Of a DNA stretch of 43,433 bases, positions 6,993 through 13,934 are shown in pieces. The DNA comes from a virus. A model generated the notes under the pieces. The model was not told the DNA's origin, did not search any database, and saw nothing but the letters and a program-made list of their open reading frames with translations. Location of the stretch: IMG/VR virus record IMGVR_UViG_3300038701_001358, positions 1 to 43,433 of that record. One strand, given 5' to 3'. The first letter of the stretch is position 1, and every line of letters starts with the position of its first letter. Both the position numbers and the translations under genes were made by a program.

Positions 6993-7390
6993 TGCACATC
7001 GATGTGAAGCGCACCATCACCAACGGTGTGACCGACCCTGACCCCATCGCTAACCCCGAGTTGGTCGTGGGCGCTCTAGTGACGCACATCAAGACACGCC
7101 AGGTGTCGGCCGACATCCTCGCGGAGCGCATGATGTTTGCGCTCGATGCGCCGGTTGCCGAAACGCTGACGGTCAGCGTGTATGCGCTCGACCAGGCCAA
7201 GGAGCCTGGCGCTAATGCCGTCTGGTACATCGTGGCGACTGGCGAAACCGTCACGGGTCGCACGCTGTCCTTTGTGGATGTACCGCCGACGAACTCGCAG
7301 TCATTCAAGGCTGGCTCGGCCATTTACGTGCGCGTCACGACCAACAATCTGACCGTGCCTCGCGTGCTCGGATTGGCCGCTGTCCAGTAG
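6992..7390 (+). CDS. putative small virion beta protein
   Basis: A 132-residue, beta-rich protein (for example LTVSVYALDQA, VWYIVATGETV, AIYVRVTTNN) with the look of a jelly-roll or Ig-like fold. Start ATG shares a base with the previous stop. It directly precedes the tailspike-like gene, so a virion or fibre-associated role is likely by position only. Confidence 0.6.
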   Translation: MHIDVKRTITNGVTDPDPIANPELVVGALVTHIKTRQVSADILAERMMFALDAPVAETLTVSVYALDQAKEPGANAVWYIVATGETVTGRTLSFVDVPPTNSQSFKAGSAIYVRVTTNNLTVPRVLGLAAVQ

Positions 7391-7411
7391 GCGCGTTGAG
7401 TCCCGATGGGC

Positions 7412-7417
7412 TATGCT
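7412..7417 (+). promoter_or_regulatory. -10-like TATGCT, leaderless start
   Basis: Six bases separate this hexamer from ATG 7424; no Shine-Dalgarno is present. Confidence 0.6.
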
Positions 7418-7423
7418 CCGAGC

Positions 7424-8893
7424 ATGGCCCAGTTCGTCGTTACGCAGCGGTTTGTTGACATCGTTCGGGAGTTTGACGCAGGTACGGTGCTGGATAGCCG
7501 CCAGTACGATATTGACGCTCTCCGTCGCGCCGGATGCTCGCTGGTGCCGTATAGCCCTGGCGAGCAAGGGGATGCTTTAGTCGCGTTTCTAGCGGCGCAG
7601 AAGGCCGTAGGCCGAGATTCGACGTTGTCATTCATCGATACGCTGACGTCTTTTGGCGTTCCGCCTTCGTCGTCTCGCGCGACGTATGGCCCGGATACGG
7701 TGATCGTGGAGTCCGCTGACGATTTCCCGGCGCCGAATGGGAGCGGCGTGCGGCATCTTCAGGACGCCGTATACATCGTGCGAGGGACCGTCGTTTTGCC
7801 GGACGGGGAGCGCCTTGTATGCAGCGCGTCGACGGATATCATCGGGCGTCTGGCGTCTCAGGATTTTTTGACCGGCAACGTAGATGGTCCTTTCATCACG
7901 TATGCGCATGACAACGGCGGCACGTTTCGTCCGGTCGAGCTGAACATCACGAATCTAAGCACGGGGCCAAGTGCTGTGTCGCTGTCGTTCTCTGGAGTAG
8001 GGACAAACTACAACTCTTCATTTGTCTCCTACTTTGGACCCGTGGAAGTCGGCGAATGCAACTCGTGGATTTACGAGAGCGGGTTCATTTCTGCGCCAGA
8101 GAACAGGGCCGCGGTTCGGTTCAGTGGTCCCGTGCGCACAGTGGCGATGTCTAGCTATGCGGCCATGCTTTCTGGCCTAAACGCTGTCGGCGTCCTCTTT
8201 GACAGCGGAGCTAGCGTCTCTGGCGCTTACACGTCAAGCCGCTCGGTGAGCGTATTTTCGGATGCGTCCCAGATTGGGTTTCGGCAAGAAGTTGGGGCCA
8301 ATGTCGTAAGTGGCAACATCGTCAGGCCAACGGCTGCCGGCGCGTCTGGAACGCTGCTAAGCGGGTTTTCGGAGACTGACCCCAACTGGGAGATTACGCA
8401 GTCCCCCACTATCCCGGATTCGGCAACGGGTGGCGGCGTGGCGCTTGGCACGACAATCACGACTCAGGCGGTCGCCCAGGGAACGTACACGGATTTGTCT
8501 GACGGGAGCACGTCCGCTTGGGCGACAAGCCCGAACTCGGCGCGTGTGGCTGTTGCTGATGAGGTAACTGGCGAATTGGAGTTTGATGGCATCACGCCCG
8601 CGCGATGCGTTGTTGCGGGCGGCATATCGGCCACTCGCACCGATGGGGGGTCTCCGCAGTTTGAGTTGGCGCTGTTCTATAGGCCCAATGCGGCTGGCAC
8701 GTTCACGGAGATTCCGTTTACGGCCAGGCAGCGGGATTTGACAGCCCGTTCGGGCGCAATGGACATTCTGCAAGCCGTTGTCACCCTCTCTCGGGGCGAC
8801 CGTCTAAAGCTGATGATTCGCAACAACGACGGCGCCAATCGGGCGACGATAACTGCGGCGTCGCTGAGCTTGCATAAGATCGCATCGCAGTAA
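7424..8893 (+). CDS. tailspike/tail-fibre-like beta-helix protein
   Basis: A 489-residue protein. The first ~75 residues are a small alpha/beta head. From about residue 85 it has the signature VIVESADDFP...VYIVRGTVVLPDGERL, seen at the start of phage right-handed beta-helix adsorption proteins, followed by many short Ser/Gly/Thr-rich strands. The last ~140 residues (from about PTIPDSATG) look like a separate beta-sandwich tip. Such proteins bind or digest host surface polysaccharide. The start ATG 7424 is chosen because it sits six bases after TATGCT; an in-frame ATG 18 bases upstream overlaps that element. Unusually for a fibre it lies upstream of the portal gene. Confidence 0.65.
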   Translation: MAQFVVTQRFVDIVREFDAGTVLDSRQYDIDALRRAGCSLVPYSPGEQGDALVAFLAAQKAVGRDSTLSFIDTLTSFGVPPSSSRATYGPDTVIVESADDFPAPNGSGVRHLQDAVYIVRGTVVLPDGERLVCSASTDIIGRLASQDFLTGNVDGPFITYAHDNGGTFRPVELNITNLSTGPSAVSLSFSGVGTNYNSSFVSYFGPVEVGECNSWIYESGFISAPENRAAVRFSGPVRTVAMSSYAAMLSGLNAVGVLFDSGASVSGAYTSSRSVSVFSDASQIGFRQEVGANVVSGNIVRPTAAGASGTLLSGFSETDPNWEITQSPTIPDSATGGGVALGTTITTQAVAQGTYTDLSDGSTSAWATSPNSARVAVADEVTGELEFDGITPARCVVAGGISATRTDGGSPQFELALFYRPNAAGTFTEIPFTARQRDLTARSGAMDILQAVVTLSRGDRLKLMIRNNDGANRATITAASLSLHKIASQ

Positions 8894-8927
8894 CGAGATC
8901 GCCTGCGCTGCCTGTGGGCATGTGTCG

Positions 8928-8936
8928 TGGTAGAGT
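8928..8936 (+). promoter_or_regulatory. extended -10 TGGTAGAGT, leaderless start of portal gene
   Basis: TAGAGT ends six bases before ATG 8943, with TGG immediately upstream. No Shine-Dalgarno; CTGCCT at 8908 is a weak -35 candidate at 17-base spacing. Confidence 0.6.
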
Positions 8937-8942
8937 GCGACC

Positions 8943-10634
8943 ATGGCAAGCCCGCTGCCCGCATTTGCGCAGTCTGACGAGACGACGAGCCTTATCCCGC
9001 TTCGGCGCGTGAGCCTGCCCGACCTTACGCAGGCTCCGCGCATGTACTCCATGGCGAAGTCCGCGAGCTATTACGCTTGCACCCAATACGAATATCGCCC
9101 GTTCTCGTGGTCCGGCGGTCTCGTCACGACCAACCCGGACGTCAAGGTGGCGCCCACGGGATATGTCCCGATGTTTCAGCGGCGCCCGTCGTCGCGACTC
9201 AACCTGGCCAAGGTCATCGTCGACCGCCTGACCGAGATGACGTTTGGCCAGGGGCGTTTCCCGAGACTGGAAGTCCCCGGAGACTCTGAGGCGACTGACT
9301 GGCTCCGGGCGCTCGCTAAGGAGGGCCGCATGCTCTCCAAGATGATTGAGCTGCGCAACAAGGGCGGCGCGCGCGGCTCGGCGTGCCTATCGTGGGGGTT
9401 TGTGGGCGGTCAGGTCCGTATTGACGTGCACGCAGCCGAGCAGGTCAACGTGCTTGAATGGGCCGATTACGACCGACGACGCCCCGCCAAGGCCATCAAG
9501 TCGTACAAATATCAGCGCCGCGTATTCGACCCGCGCGACGGCAAGCCCAAGATGGTGACGTTTTTCTACGTCCGATATTGGGACCAAACGATTGACGTCG
9601 TATGGGACGCCATCCCGGAGGTCATCGCACGTTCTCCCAAGTGGTCTGAGTACACGGAGGGTCGCCGCCTCGTCACCCACAACCAGGGATTCTGCCCGGT
9701 CTATTGGTGCCAGAACATCCCCGACTCCGATTCGGTCGACGGTCTCAGCGACTACGCAGGCCAGGAGGAATCGCTAGAGGAACTCGACGAGCTCGCGTCG
9801 AGCGTGTCGACAGGTGCGAAAGCGACTGCGCAGCCGACCGTAGTCATCAAGGAAGAACCGGGCCTCGGGGACGATGAGCCCGTCCGCACGGGCGCGGGCT
9901 GGACCATCTACGCCAAGGGCGGCGCTGACTACCTCGAAATCAACGGCCAGAGCATCAAGGCTGTCAAGGAGTGGATCGCCGAACTCAAGCAAGCGCAACT
10001 CGACCAGTCTGGCGTTGTGCTCCTTGACCCGCAGAAGGCTGGTGGCACCGCCATGGCCGCCAGCGCCATGAAGCAACGCTATGCGGTCATGATGAACCGC
10101 GCCGACATCTTCCGCGCGCAGTACGGCGAGCTTTTGCAGCAGGTCTGCGAGGACATGCTCAAGACGTCTCAGGCGCTCAACGAGGGCGACGACGACAACC
10201 AGGCGTGGTCGCGCGTGAAGCTCCCGCCGCGCATTGAGTACGTCGAGGTCGAGCCCGAGGAAGACGAAGAAGGCGAGGCTGAGGTCAAGCGCGAGCGCGA
10301 GCCTAAGGAGGTCAAGCGCAGCCCCGGGAAGTCCACGCAGGTCACGCTTTCGTGGCCTCCGTACTTCCAGGCTGGCTGGGAAGACCGCAAGATGGCCATC
10401 GATGCCGTGCGCGCCGCCACTGGCAACAAGGCCATCCTGAGCCAGCGCACCGCAGTCGCTTCGGTTGCCGACCTCTTCGGCGTGACCGATGTGGACGCCG
10501 AGCTTGGCGAAATGGATGCAGACGCCGAGCGGGGCGCTACGGTTGCCCAGAAGGCGTTTGGGGCCGCTGGGCCCGAAGAGGAATCGGCGCCTGTCGCCGA
10601 GGAAGAGGAGACCAATGAAGAGCAACACGATTGA
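8943..10634 (+). CDS. portal protein
   Basis: A 563-residue protein that would form the dodecameric DNA gate at one capsid vertex and dock the terminase. Support: length, position before the MuF-like and capsid genes, the N-terminal fold with RLNLAKVIVDRLTEMTFG, the central WDAIPEVIARSP to HNQGFCPVYWCQNIP segment typical of SPP1-type portal cores, a long helix containing AMKQRYAVMMNRADIFR, and an acidic C-terminal tail. Residues around 435-460 are an unusually charged Glu/Lys/Arg insertion. Confidence 0.85.
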   Translation: MASPLPAFAQSDETTSLIPLRRVSLPDLTQAPRMYSMAKSASYYACTQYEYRPFSWSGGLVTTNPDVKVAPTGYVPMFQRRPSSRLNLAKVIVDRLTEMTFGQGRFPRLEVPGDSEATDWLRALAKEGRMLSKMIELRNKGGARGSACLSWGFVGGQVRIDVHAAEQVNVLEWADYDRRRPAKAIKSYKYQRRVFDPRDGKPKMVTFFYVRYWDQTIDVVWDAIPEVIARSPKWSEYTEGRRLVTHNQGFCPVYWCQNIPDSDSVDGLSDYAGQEESLEELDELASSVSTGAKATAQPTVVIKEEPGLGDDEPVRTGAGWTIYAKGGADYLEINGQSIKAVKEWIAELKQAQLDQSGVVLLDPQKAGGTAMAASAMKQRYAVMMNRADIFRAQYGELLQQVCEDMLKTSQALNEGDDDNQAWSRVKLPPRIEYVEVEPEEDEEGEAEVKREREPKEVKRSPGKSTQVTLSWPPYFQAGWEDRKMAIDAVRAATGNKAILSQRTAVASVADLFGVTDVDAELGEMDADAERGATVAQKAFGAAGPEEESAPVAEEEETNEEQHD

Positions 10635-10935
10635 GCTGAACGGGCACGACACCATCGTTGACGAAGCGGTGCTCCTGGCAGCGGGGCACGCGGTGTTCAT
10701 TGGCGGTCACGAGGTATGCGTCGGCCTTGAACTAGGTGCCACCATTCATATTGACGGGGTGGTGATTGGCGTCGAAGACCTGGAATCCATCTTGGCCAAC
10801 GGGAAGAGAGCCATCTCGGTTGCAATCGACGAGGGACAGCGGCATATCCATGACAAAATGGAGCGCAGGCCAACACTGCACGCAGTTCCGCCGAACGCAG
10901 ATTCCCAGGCCGAGGAAGAGGAGGCCGAGGAATGA
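10615..10935 (+). CDS. hypothetical protein
   Basis: A 106-residue protein from ATG 10615 with GAAGAGGAG in front, overlapping the end of the portal gene by 20 bases. The first 55 residues are hydrophobic beta-rich (VLLAAGHAVFIGGHEV), the rest is charged and ends in a poly-Glu tail. It may be a portal-associated accessory; unknown family. Confidence 0.6.
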   Translation: MKSNTIELNGHDTIVDEAVLLAAGHAVFIGGHEVCVGLELGATIHIDGVVIGVEDLESILANGKRAISVAIDEGQRHIHDKMERRPTLHAVPPNADSQAEEEEAEE

Positions 10936-11129
10936 TTGGGCCGGAGGATGAATCCATCGCGCTCTACAACGAAATCGTAAGACCCGACGCGACAGCATCA
11001 GACGCGGGGCTCCTGTGCCACTACGTCTTCAGCGCGGAGACCATGCGTGACCTTGACGAGCGGTCGCGGCACGCAGAGGCTCACCCGGGGCTGGTCGCGC
11101 TGTTTAGGGAAGAGGAGCTAGAAGAATGA
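10932..11129 (+). CDS. hypothetical protein
   Basis: A 65-residue acidic protein, coupled to both neighbours by ATGA. Helical, with ETMRDLDERSRHAEAHPG. No family recognised. Confidence 0.6.
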   Translation: MIGPEDESIALYNEIVRPDATASDAGLLCHYVFSAETMRDLDERSRHAEAHPGLVALFREEELEE

Positions 11130-11362
11130 ACGCAGAGCTAGTACAGGAAGCCGCTGAGGCGCTTCGGTGCAATCAGATGGCGGCTAAGGATGGTGGATTT
11201 CAAGTGAATGTCCCCGAGCGACTCGCAAGCATCTCGGCCGCCATGGTCCTCTCTGACAAGAGGGCCGGCATGGAGACCGAGATGTATGAAGAGGGCGAAC
11301 CTCTGAGCGATGAAGAGTTGCGGTCGCTGGCAGAAGGTTACCCGTATGGCCATCCTGGCTAG
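11126..11362 (+). CDS. hypothetical protein
   Basis: A 78-residue acidic helical protein (NAELVQEAAEALRC at the N-terminus; SDEELRSLAEGYPYG at the C-terminus). Last gene of the portal unit; a -10-like element follows. Function unknown. Confidence 0.6.
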   Translation: MNAELVQEAAEALRCNQMAAKDGGFQVNVPERLASISAAMVLSDKRAGMETEMYEEGEPLSDEELRSLAEGYPYGHPG

Positions 11363-11372
11363 CGCATCTTTG

Positions 11373-11378
11373 TAGAAT
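11373..11378 (+). promoter_or_regulatory. -10-like TAGAAT before the MuF-like gene
   Basis: TAGAAT lies 27 bases before ATG 11406, so a leader of about 20 bases is predicted. A second AT-rich element TATAAG (11388-11393) is an alternative. No clear Shine-Dalgarno. Confidence 0.4.
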
Positions 11379-11405
11379 CTCGGTTTCTATAAGAACCCGC
11401 TAGAG

Positions 11406-12473
11406 ATGCCCCCGACCCTCACGGCCCCCGAACTAGACGCCATCATCGAGCGATACATCGCCGAGATGGACGCCACGGGCACGCTCACGGACTCAGCGGG
11501 CATCCGGCTGCGCGAGGAACTTCGCCGCGCTCTCGTTCGCGCTGACAAGCAGCTAGAGGCGCTCATCGATGGCGTTGGTGAGACGACGGGAGGCCTCGAC
11601 GGCCTTGCGACGCCCGCTGCCGTGCTCGCGCTCCTGGCTGGCGCCAACACGCTCCTAGACGCGCTCGAATCCCGCATCGTGCGAGCCATCGAATCCAACG
11701 CTTCTCGGTCAGCCAGAGACGGACTGCGTCGATCGTTGCGCATCCATGATACGCTCAACAGACGCTTTGGCGAGAGCACGCCGTCAACACGCGGCATCGA
11801 GGGTGACGTATTGCCGGTCGTTCGCGCAGGCATGGCCGACCGCATCCGAAACAGCATCGCTCGATATCGCGTGTGGATGCTCGGGAAGGTGCAGACAGCA
11901 GCCACGAACGCCGTTGCCGAGGGCTCGGCGGTGTCCGCCGTCAAGAAGTCCCTTGAACGCATCTTCATCAGGCGCAGAGGCACCGTCACACGCGCAGCGC
12001 GCACCGAGGTCACGCGAGCGGCGAACTGGGCGATTCAGCGCGGCACCGTAGCGCTCCAAAGTATCATCCCTGATATGGGCCGAAAGATACTCGCGACGTT
12101 CGACAGCCGGACGGCCTACGACTCCATCGGCGTTCACGGACAAGTGCGCGGGCCGAACGAAAACTTCATCGACGGTGCAGGTCGAGAATACCTCTACCCT
12201 CCCGCGCGCCCGAATGACCGAGAGGTGACCATCCCTTGGCGCCTGGCGTGGCCTGAGACGACGATGACGCGGCCCAGGTCAGCGCGAGAGATTGCCGCGA
12301 TGCCCAACGTGCCCGCATCGCGCCGAGAGGCCGTCCAGCGCCGCGCGCAGGAGTCTCGCGAGCAGAACACGCAGTCACGAGAGCAGGGCCGAAACGAAAT
12401 GCGCGTCGACGGTGTGCCTCGGCCTCGTCTTGGGCGTCGCCGGGGGCGTGCTGCACGCCGCCCACGCTCGTGA
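11406..12473 (+). CDS. MuF-like minor head (head morphogenesis) protein
   Basis: A 355-residue protein. The central region TRAARTEVTRAANWAIQRGTV followed by DSRTAYDSIGVHGQ and the terminal YLYPPARP...PWRLAWP segment match the Mu gpF / SPP1 gp7 family, whose members sit inside the procapsid near the portal and may travel with the DNA. The first 200 residues are helical, and the last ~60 are Arg-rich and disordered. Position after portal and before scaffold/capsid agrees. Confidence 0.8.
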   Translation: MPPTLTAPELDAIIERYIAEMDATGTLTDSAGIRLREELRRALVRADKQLEALIDGVGETTGGLDGLATPAAVLALLAGANTLLDALESRIVRAIESNASRSARDGLRRSLRIHDTLNRRFGESTPSTRGIEGDVLPVVRAGMADRIRNSIARYRVWMLGKVQTAATNAVAEGSAVSAVKKSLERIFIRRRGTVTRAARTEVTRAANWAIQRGTVALQSIIPDMGRKILATFDSRTAYDSIGVHGQVRGPNENFIDGAGREYLYPPARPNDREVTIPWRLAWPETTMTRPRSAREIAAMPNVPASRREAVQRRAQESREQNTQSREQGRNEMRVDGVPRPRLGRRRGRAARRPRS

Positions 12474-12479
12474 TAGCCT
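12471..12479 (+). promoter_or_regulatory. extended -10 TGATAGCCT, near-leaderless start
   Basis: TAGCCT ends five bases before ATG 12485, with TGA upstream that is also the stop codon of the MuF-like gene. No Shine-Dalgarno. Confidence 0.45.
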
Positions 12480-12484
12480 TTGGC

Positions 12485-12676
12485 ATGCCCAGCTACCCGC
12501 CCCCGAGCCCCGACAAGCCCTGCCTAGATGGCACGCTGCCCGAGGGCCTCAACGTCAACGGCCAAGCCTCTGAAGCCTGGGAAGACGCCATTCGCAAGCA
12601 GTCTGGCGGCCTCTCTGACGCCTGGATGCCTACCGAAGCGGTCACCAAGACGCCGTATACGCTGCGTGACGACTGA
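12485..12676 (+). CDS. small Pro-rich hypothetical protein
   Basis: A 63-residue protein that begins MPSYPPPSPDKP. The ATG at 12485 is preferred over the upstream ATG at 12470 because it fits the -10-to-ATG spacing used elsewhere. No recognised domain; a virion accessory role is possible. Confidence 0.6.
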   Translation: MPSYPPPSPDKPCLDGTLPEGLNVNGQASEAWEDAIRKQSGGLSDAWMPTEAVTKTPYTLRDD

Positions 12677-12821
12677 GGAATACGCCTACGAGGAGCGCGC
12701 CGCCGTCCTCGAATACGACGCTGGCATGTCCCGAAAGGACGCCGAGCGAAGGGCGCGCGAGATGCTGGCGCATGACGCGGCGAAGGGCGAGCAGCTAGGC
12801 ATGTTCGCCGAATCAGACTGA
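12666..12821 (+). CDS. small helical protein
   Basis: A 51-residue protein from GTG 12666, overlapping the end of the preceding gene. EERAAVLEYDAGMSRKDAERRA is a pattern I associate with short phage and plasmid proteins linked to replication genes, where the DAG-M/L-xRxxAE turn joins two helices. Role unknown. It is the last plus-strand gene before the convergent hairpin pair. Confidence 0.6.
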   Translation: MTTEEYAYEERAAVLEYDAGMSRKDAERRAREMLAHDAAKGEQLGMFAESD

Positions 12822-12824
12822 AGT

Positions 12825-12846
12825 CCGAACGGGAATGCTCGTTCGG
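12825..12846 (+). other. stem-loop 1 of a twin pair (loop GGAATGCT)
   Basis: CCGAACG pairs with CGTTCGG around the loop GGAATGCT. It lacks its own T-run and is followed five bases later by a second hairpin with the same loop. Confidence 0.75.
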
Positions 12847-12851
12847 TCAGT

Positions 12852-12884
12852 GCCCCGCGGGAATGCTCGCGGGGCCTTTCTTTT
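12852..12884 (+). terminator. intrinsic terminator; stem-loop 2 of the twin pair
   Basis: GCCCCGCG pairs perfectly with CGCGGGGC around GGAATGCT, followed by CTTTCTTTT. It lies between the convergent plus gene ending at 12821 and the minus gene ending at 12883, so it may serve the plus-strand unit. Confidence 0.8.
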
Positions 12885-13080
12885 ACCACCAGTACCAAAA
12901 GTTAGTACCCGTCTCGCCTCGCTCGGTCGGTATATGGTCCCACTTCTCCGCGCGCACGAGCTGCCTGTTGCGAGACCTCTTTGCACGCTTCCGTAGCTGC
13001 ATATGGCCATGGGGCTCCTTCCGCGTGAATCGATGGCTCTTACGCTTGCCGCCGCTGTGCCTCTTGCTGTTCCAGGCCAT
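12883..13080 (-). CDS. small very basic protein
   Basis: A 65-residue protein on the minus strand, rich in Arg/Lys (SKRHSGGKRKSHRFTRKEP near the N-terminus) and ending in WYWW. It overlaps the end of the upstream minus-strand gene by 41 bases, with GCGAGG ahead of its ATG, so the two are likely co-transcribed and coupled. Nucleic-acid binding is suggested by charge only. The aromatic end and dense basic residues argue against chance, but the gene is not certain. Confidence 0.55.
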   Translation of the reverse strand: MAWNSKRHSGGKRKSHRFTRKEPHGHMQLRKRAKRSRNRQLVRAEKWDHIPTERGETGTNFWYWW

Positions 13081-13213
13081 CGAGTTGCCTCGCTTTCCTC
13101 TCTTGCATTGCCTGAGCTTTCCGCGTGCCCTTCACGCCGTTGGCCTTGTGAGGCTTGCAGAGCAGGCATCCAGCACGCCGGTTCTTGGGGCGTCGTCGCT
13201 TGTGGTTAGCCAT
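13040..13213 (-). CDS. small basic two-Cys protein (RRRPKNRRAGCLLCKPHK type)
   Basis: A 57-residue protein on the minus strand. It begins with a basic stretch and a CLLC pair (residues 16-19) followed by KPHK, then a helical charged tail. I recognise this N-terminal pattern as a widespread short bacterial and phage protein of unknown function; the CxxC could bind metal with the nearby His residues. The ATG lies exactly six bases after TATGAT on the minus strand, the same architecture as the plus-strand unit starts, which supports it as a real gene. Below the usual length cut-off. Confidence 0.7.
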   Translation of the reverse strand: MANHKRRRPKNRRAGCLLCKPHKANGVKGTRKAQAMQERKARQLDGLEQQEAQRRQA

Positions 13214-13241
13214 TGACCCATCATAGCGTCTGCGCTAGTGT
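13213..13241 (+). promoter_or_regulatory. sigma70-like promoter TTGACC-N17-TAGTGT
   Basis: TTGACC (13213-13218) and TAGTGT (13236-13241) have 17-base spacing. The predicted leader of about 28 bases contains GAGAGGAG before ATG 13275. It overlaps the divergent minus-strand promoter and start codon. Confidence 0.6.
13220..13225 (-). promoter_or_regulatory. -10-like TATGAT, leaderless start of minus-strand pair
   Basis: On the minus strand TATGAT is followed by GGGTCA and then the ATG at 13213. It shares DNA with the divergent plus-strand promoter, so the two may be mutually exclusive. Confidence 0.6.
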
Positions 13242-13274
13242 GCAGCACCCGGCGTGGCCGGAGAGGAGAATGTG

Positions 13275-13478
13275 ATGAGCGTAGAAGATGATTGTGACGA
13301 CCTTCGCGAGAGTCTGCTTGAGTGGCGCGGCAAGTACTGGGCGGCAAAACGCTATATTGAAGCGCTTGAGCGAGCATTGCACGGCCATTCCAAGGATTGG
13401 AGGTACACCGCCTCAATCGATGAGGTCGATGAGTTCGACGGGGCCGCTTCGGGGTGGCGCGAATGGAGCGGAACATGA
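13275..13478 (+). CDS. hypothetical protein
   Basis: A 67-residue protein from ATG 13275, with GAGAGGAG upstream. The N-terminal 45 residues form an acidic coiled-coil-like helix (CDDLRESLLEWRGKYWAAKRYIEAL has a heptad look), then a Trp-rich tail. Coupled to the next gene by ATGA. Function unknown. Confidence 0.7.
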   Translation: MSVEDDCDDLRESLLEWRGKYWAAKRYIEALERALHGHSKDWRYTASIDEVDEFDGAASGWREWSGT

Positions 13479-13759
13479 CCAACCCCAACGAAGAAATCCC
13501 CGCCATCCTGCGCCAAATCCTTGGCGTGCTTGAGGAGATTCGGGATCAGGGGCGCGTGGACCCGGAGATCACCCTGTCTCTCATACGCAAGGGGATCGCA
13601 CGGGAGGGCTTTCCGGGCGAAGTGCTCATCAACGGCATTCCGCCATATGGCTCCGCTTCCAACGATTCAGGATACCCCCAGGAACACATCGGCGGCGATT
13701 GGTCGCCTTTCTATGGACTGCCGGCACCGGCCATTGACAATGGTCGTCCCGACGAATAG
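13475..13759 (+). CDS. hypothetical protein
   Basis: A 94-residue protein starting at an ATGA overlap. The first 25 residues are an amphipathic helix (AILRQILGVLEEIRDQ), followed by a Gly/Pro-rich, probably extended region. No family is recognised. It is the last gene before about 640 bp without a convincing coding frame. Confidence 0.65.
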   Translation: MTNPNEEIPAILRQILGVLEEIRDQGRVDPEITLSLIRKGIAREGFPGEVLINGIPPYGSASNDSGYPQEHIGGDWSPFYGLPAPAIDNGRPDE

Positions 13760-13794
13760 CCTTGCATCCCCATGCCATCGGGATATCATGATGG

Positions 13795-13897
13795 CGCGCA
13801 TGAGCTGGAGATGAGAAAGTCACCGGCTACACCACCCCCGACGGCCCGGGGGCGCTGGCCGAAGCCCCGCAAGGATCCCCATCCCTGCGGGGTTTTT
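13795..13897 (+). ncRNA. possible small structured RNA or attenuated leader
   Basis: TATCAT at 13783-13788 could start a transcript near 13795 that ends at the strong terminator at 13865-13897. Hairpins GCCATC/GATGGC (13774-13795) and CCCCCG/CGGGGG (13835-13852) precede it. No good coding frame fits. The evidence is structural only. Confidence 0.25.
13865..13897 (+). terminator. intrinsic terminator
   Basis: CCCCGCA (13865-13871) pairs with TGCGGGG (13886-13892), followed at once by TTTTTC. It ends the unit containing the two small plus-strand genes. Confidence 0.85.
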
Positions 13898-13899
13898 CT

Positions 13900-13928
13900 T
13901 TGCGCTATCGGAGACGTCTTGGTACACC
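13900..13928 (+). promoter_or_regulatory. possible promoter of the structured noncoding region
   Basis: TTGCGC (13900-13905), a 17-base spacer and TGG-TACACC (-10 at 13923-13928). The -10 lacks the final T, so it is weak, but its position straight after one terminator and before the structured region fits an independent RNA. Confidence 0.35.
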
Positions 13929-13934
13929 GTGGTG

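Noticed and set aside
9774-10700. 308-residue minus-strand frame
   Set aside because: Mirror of the portal gene; no ribosome site or recognisable domain.
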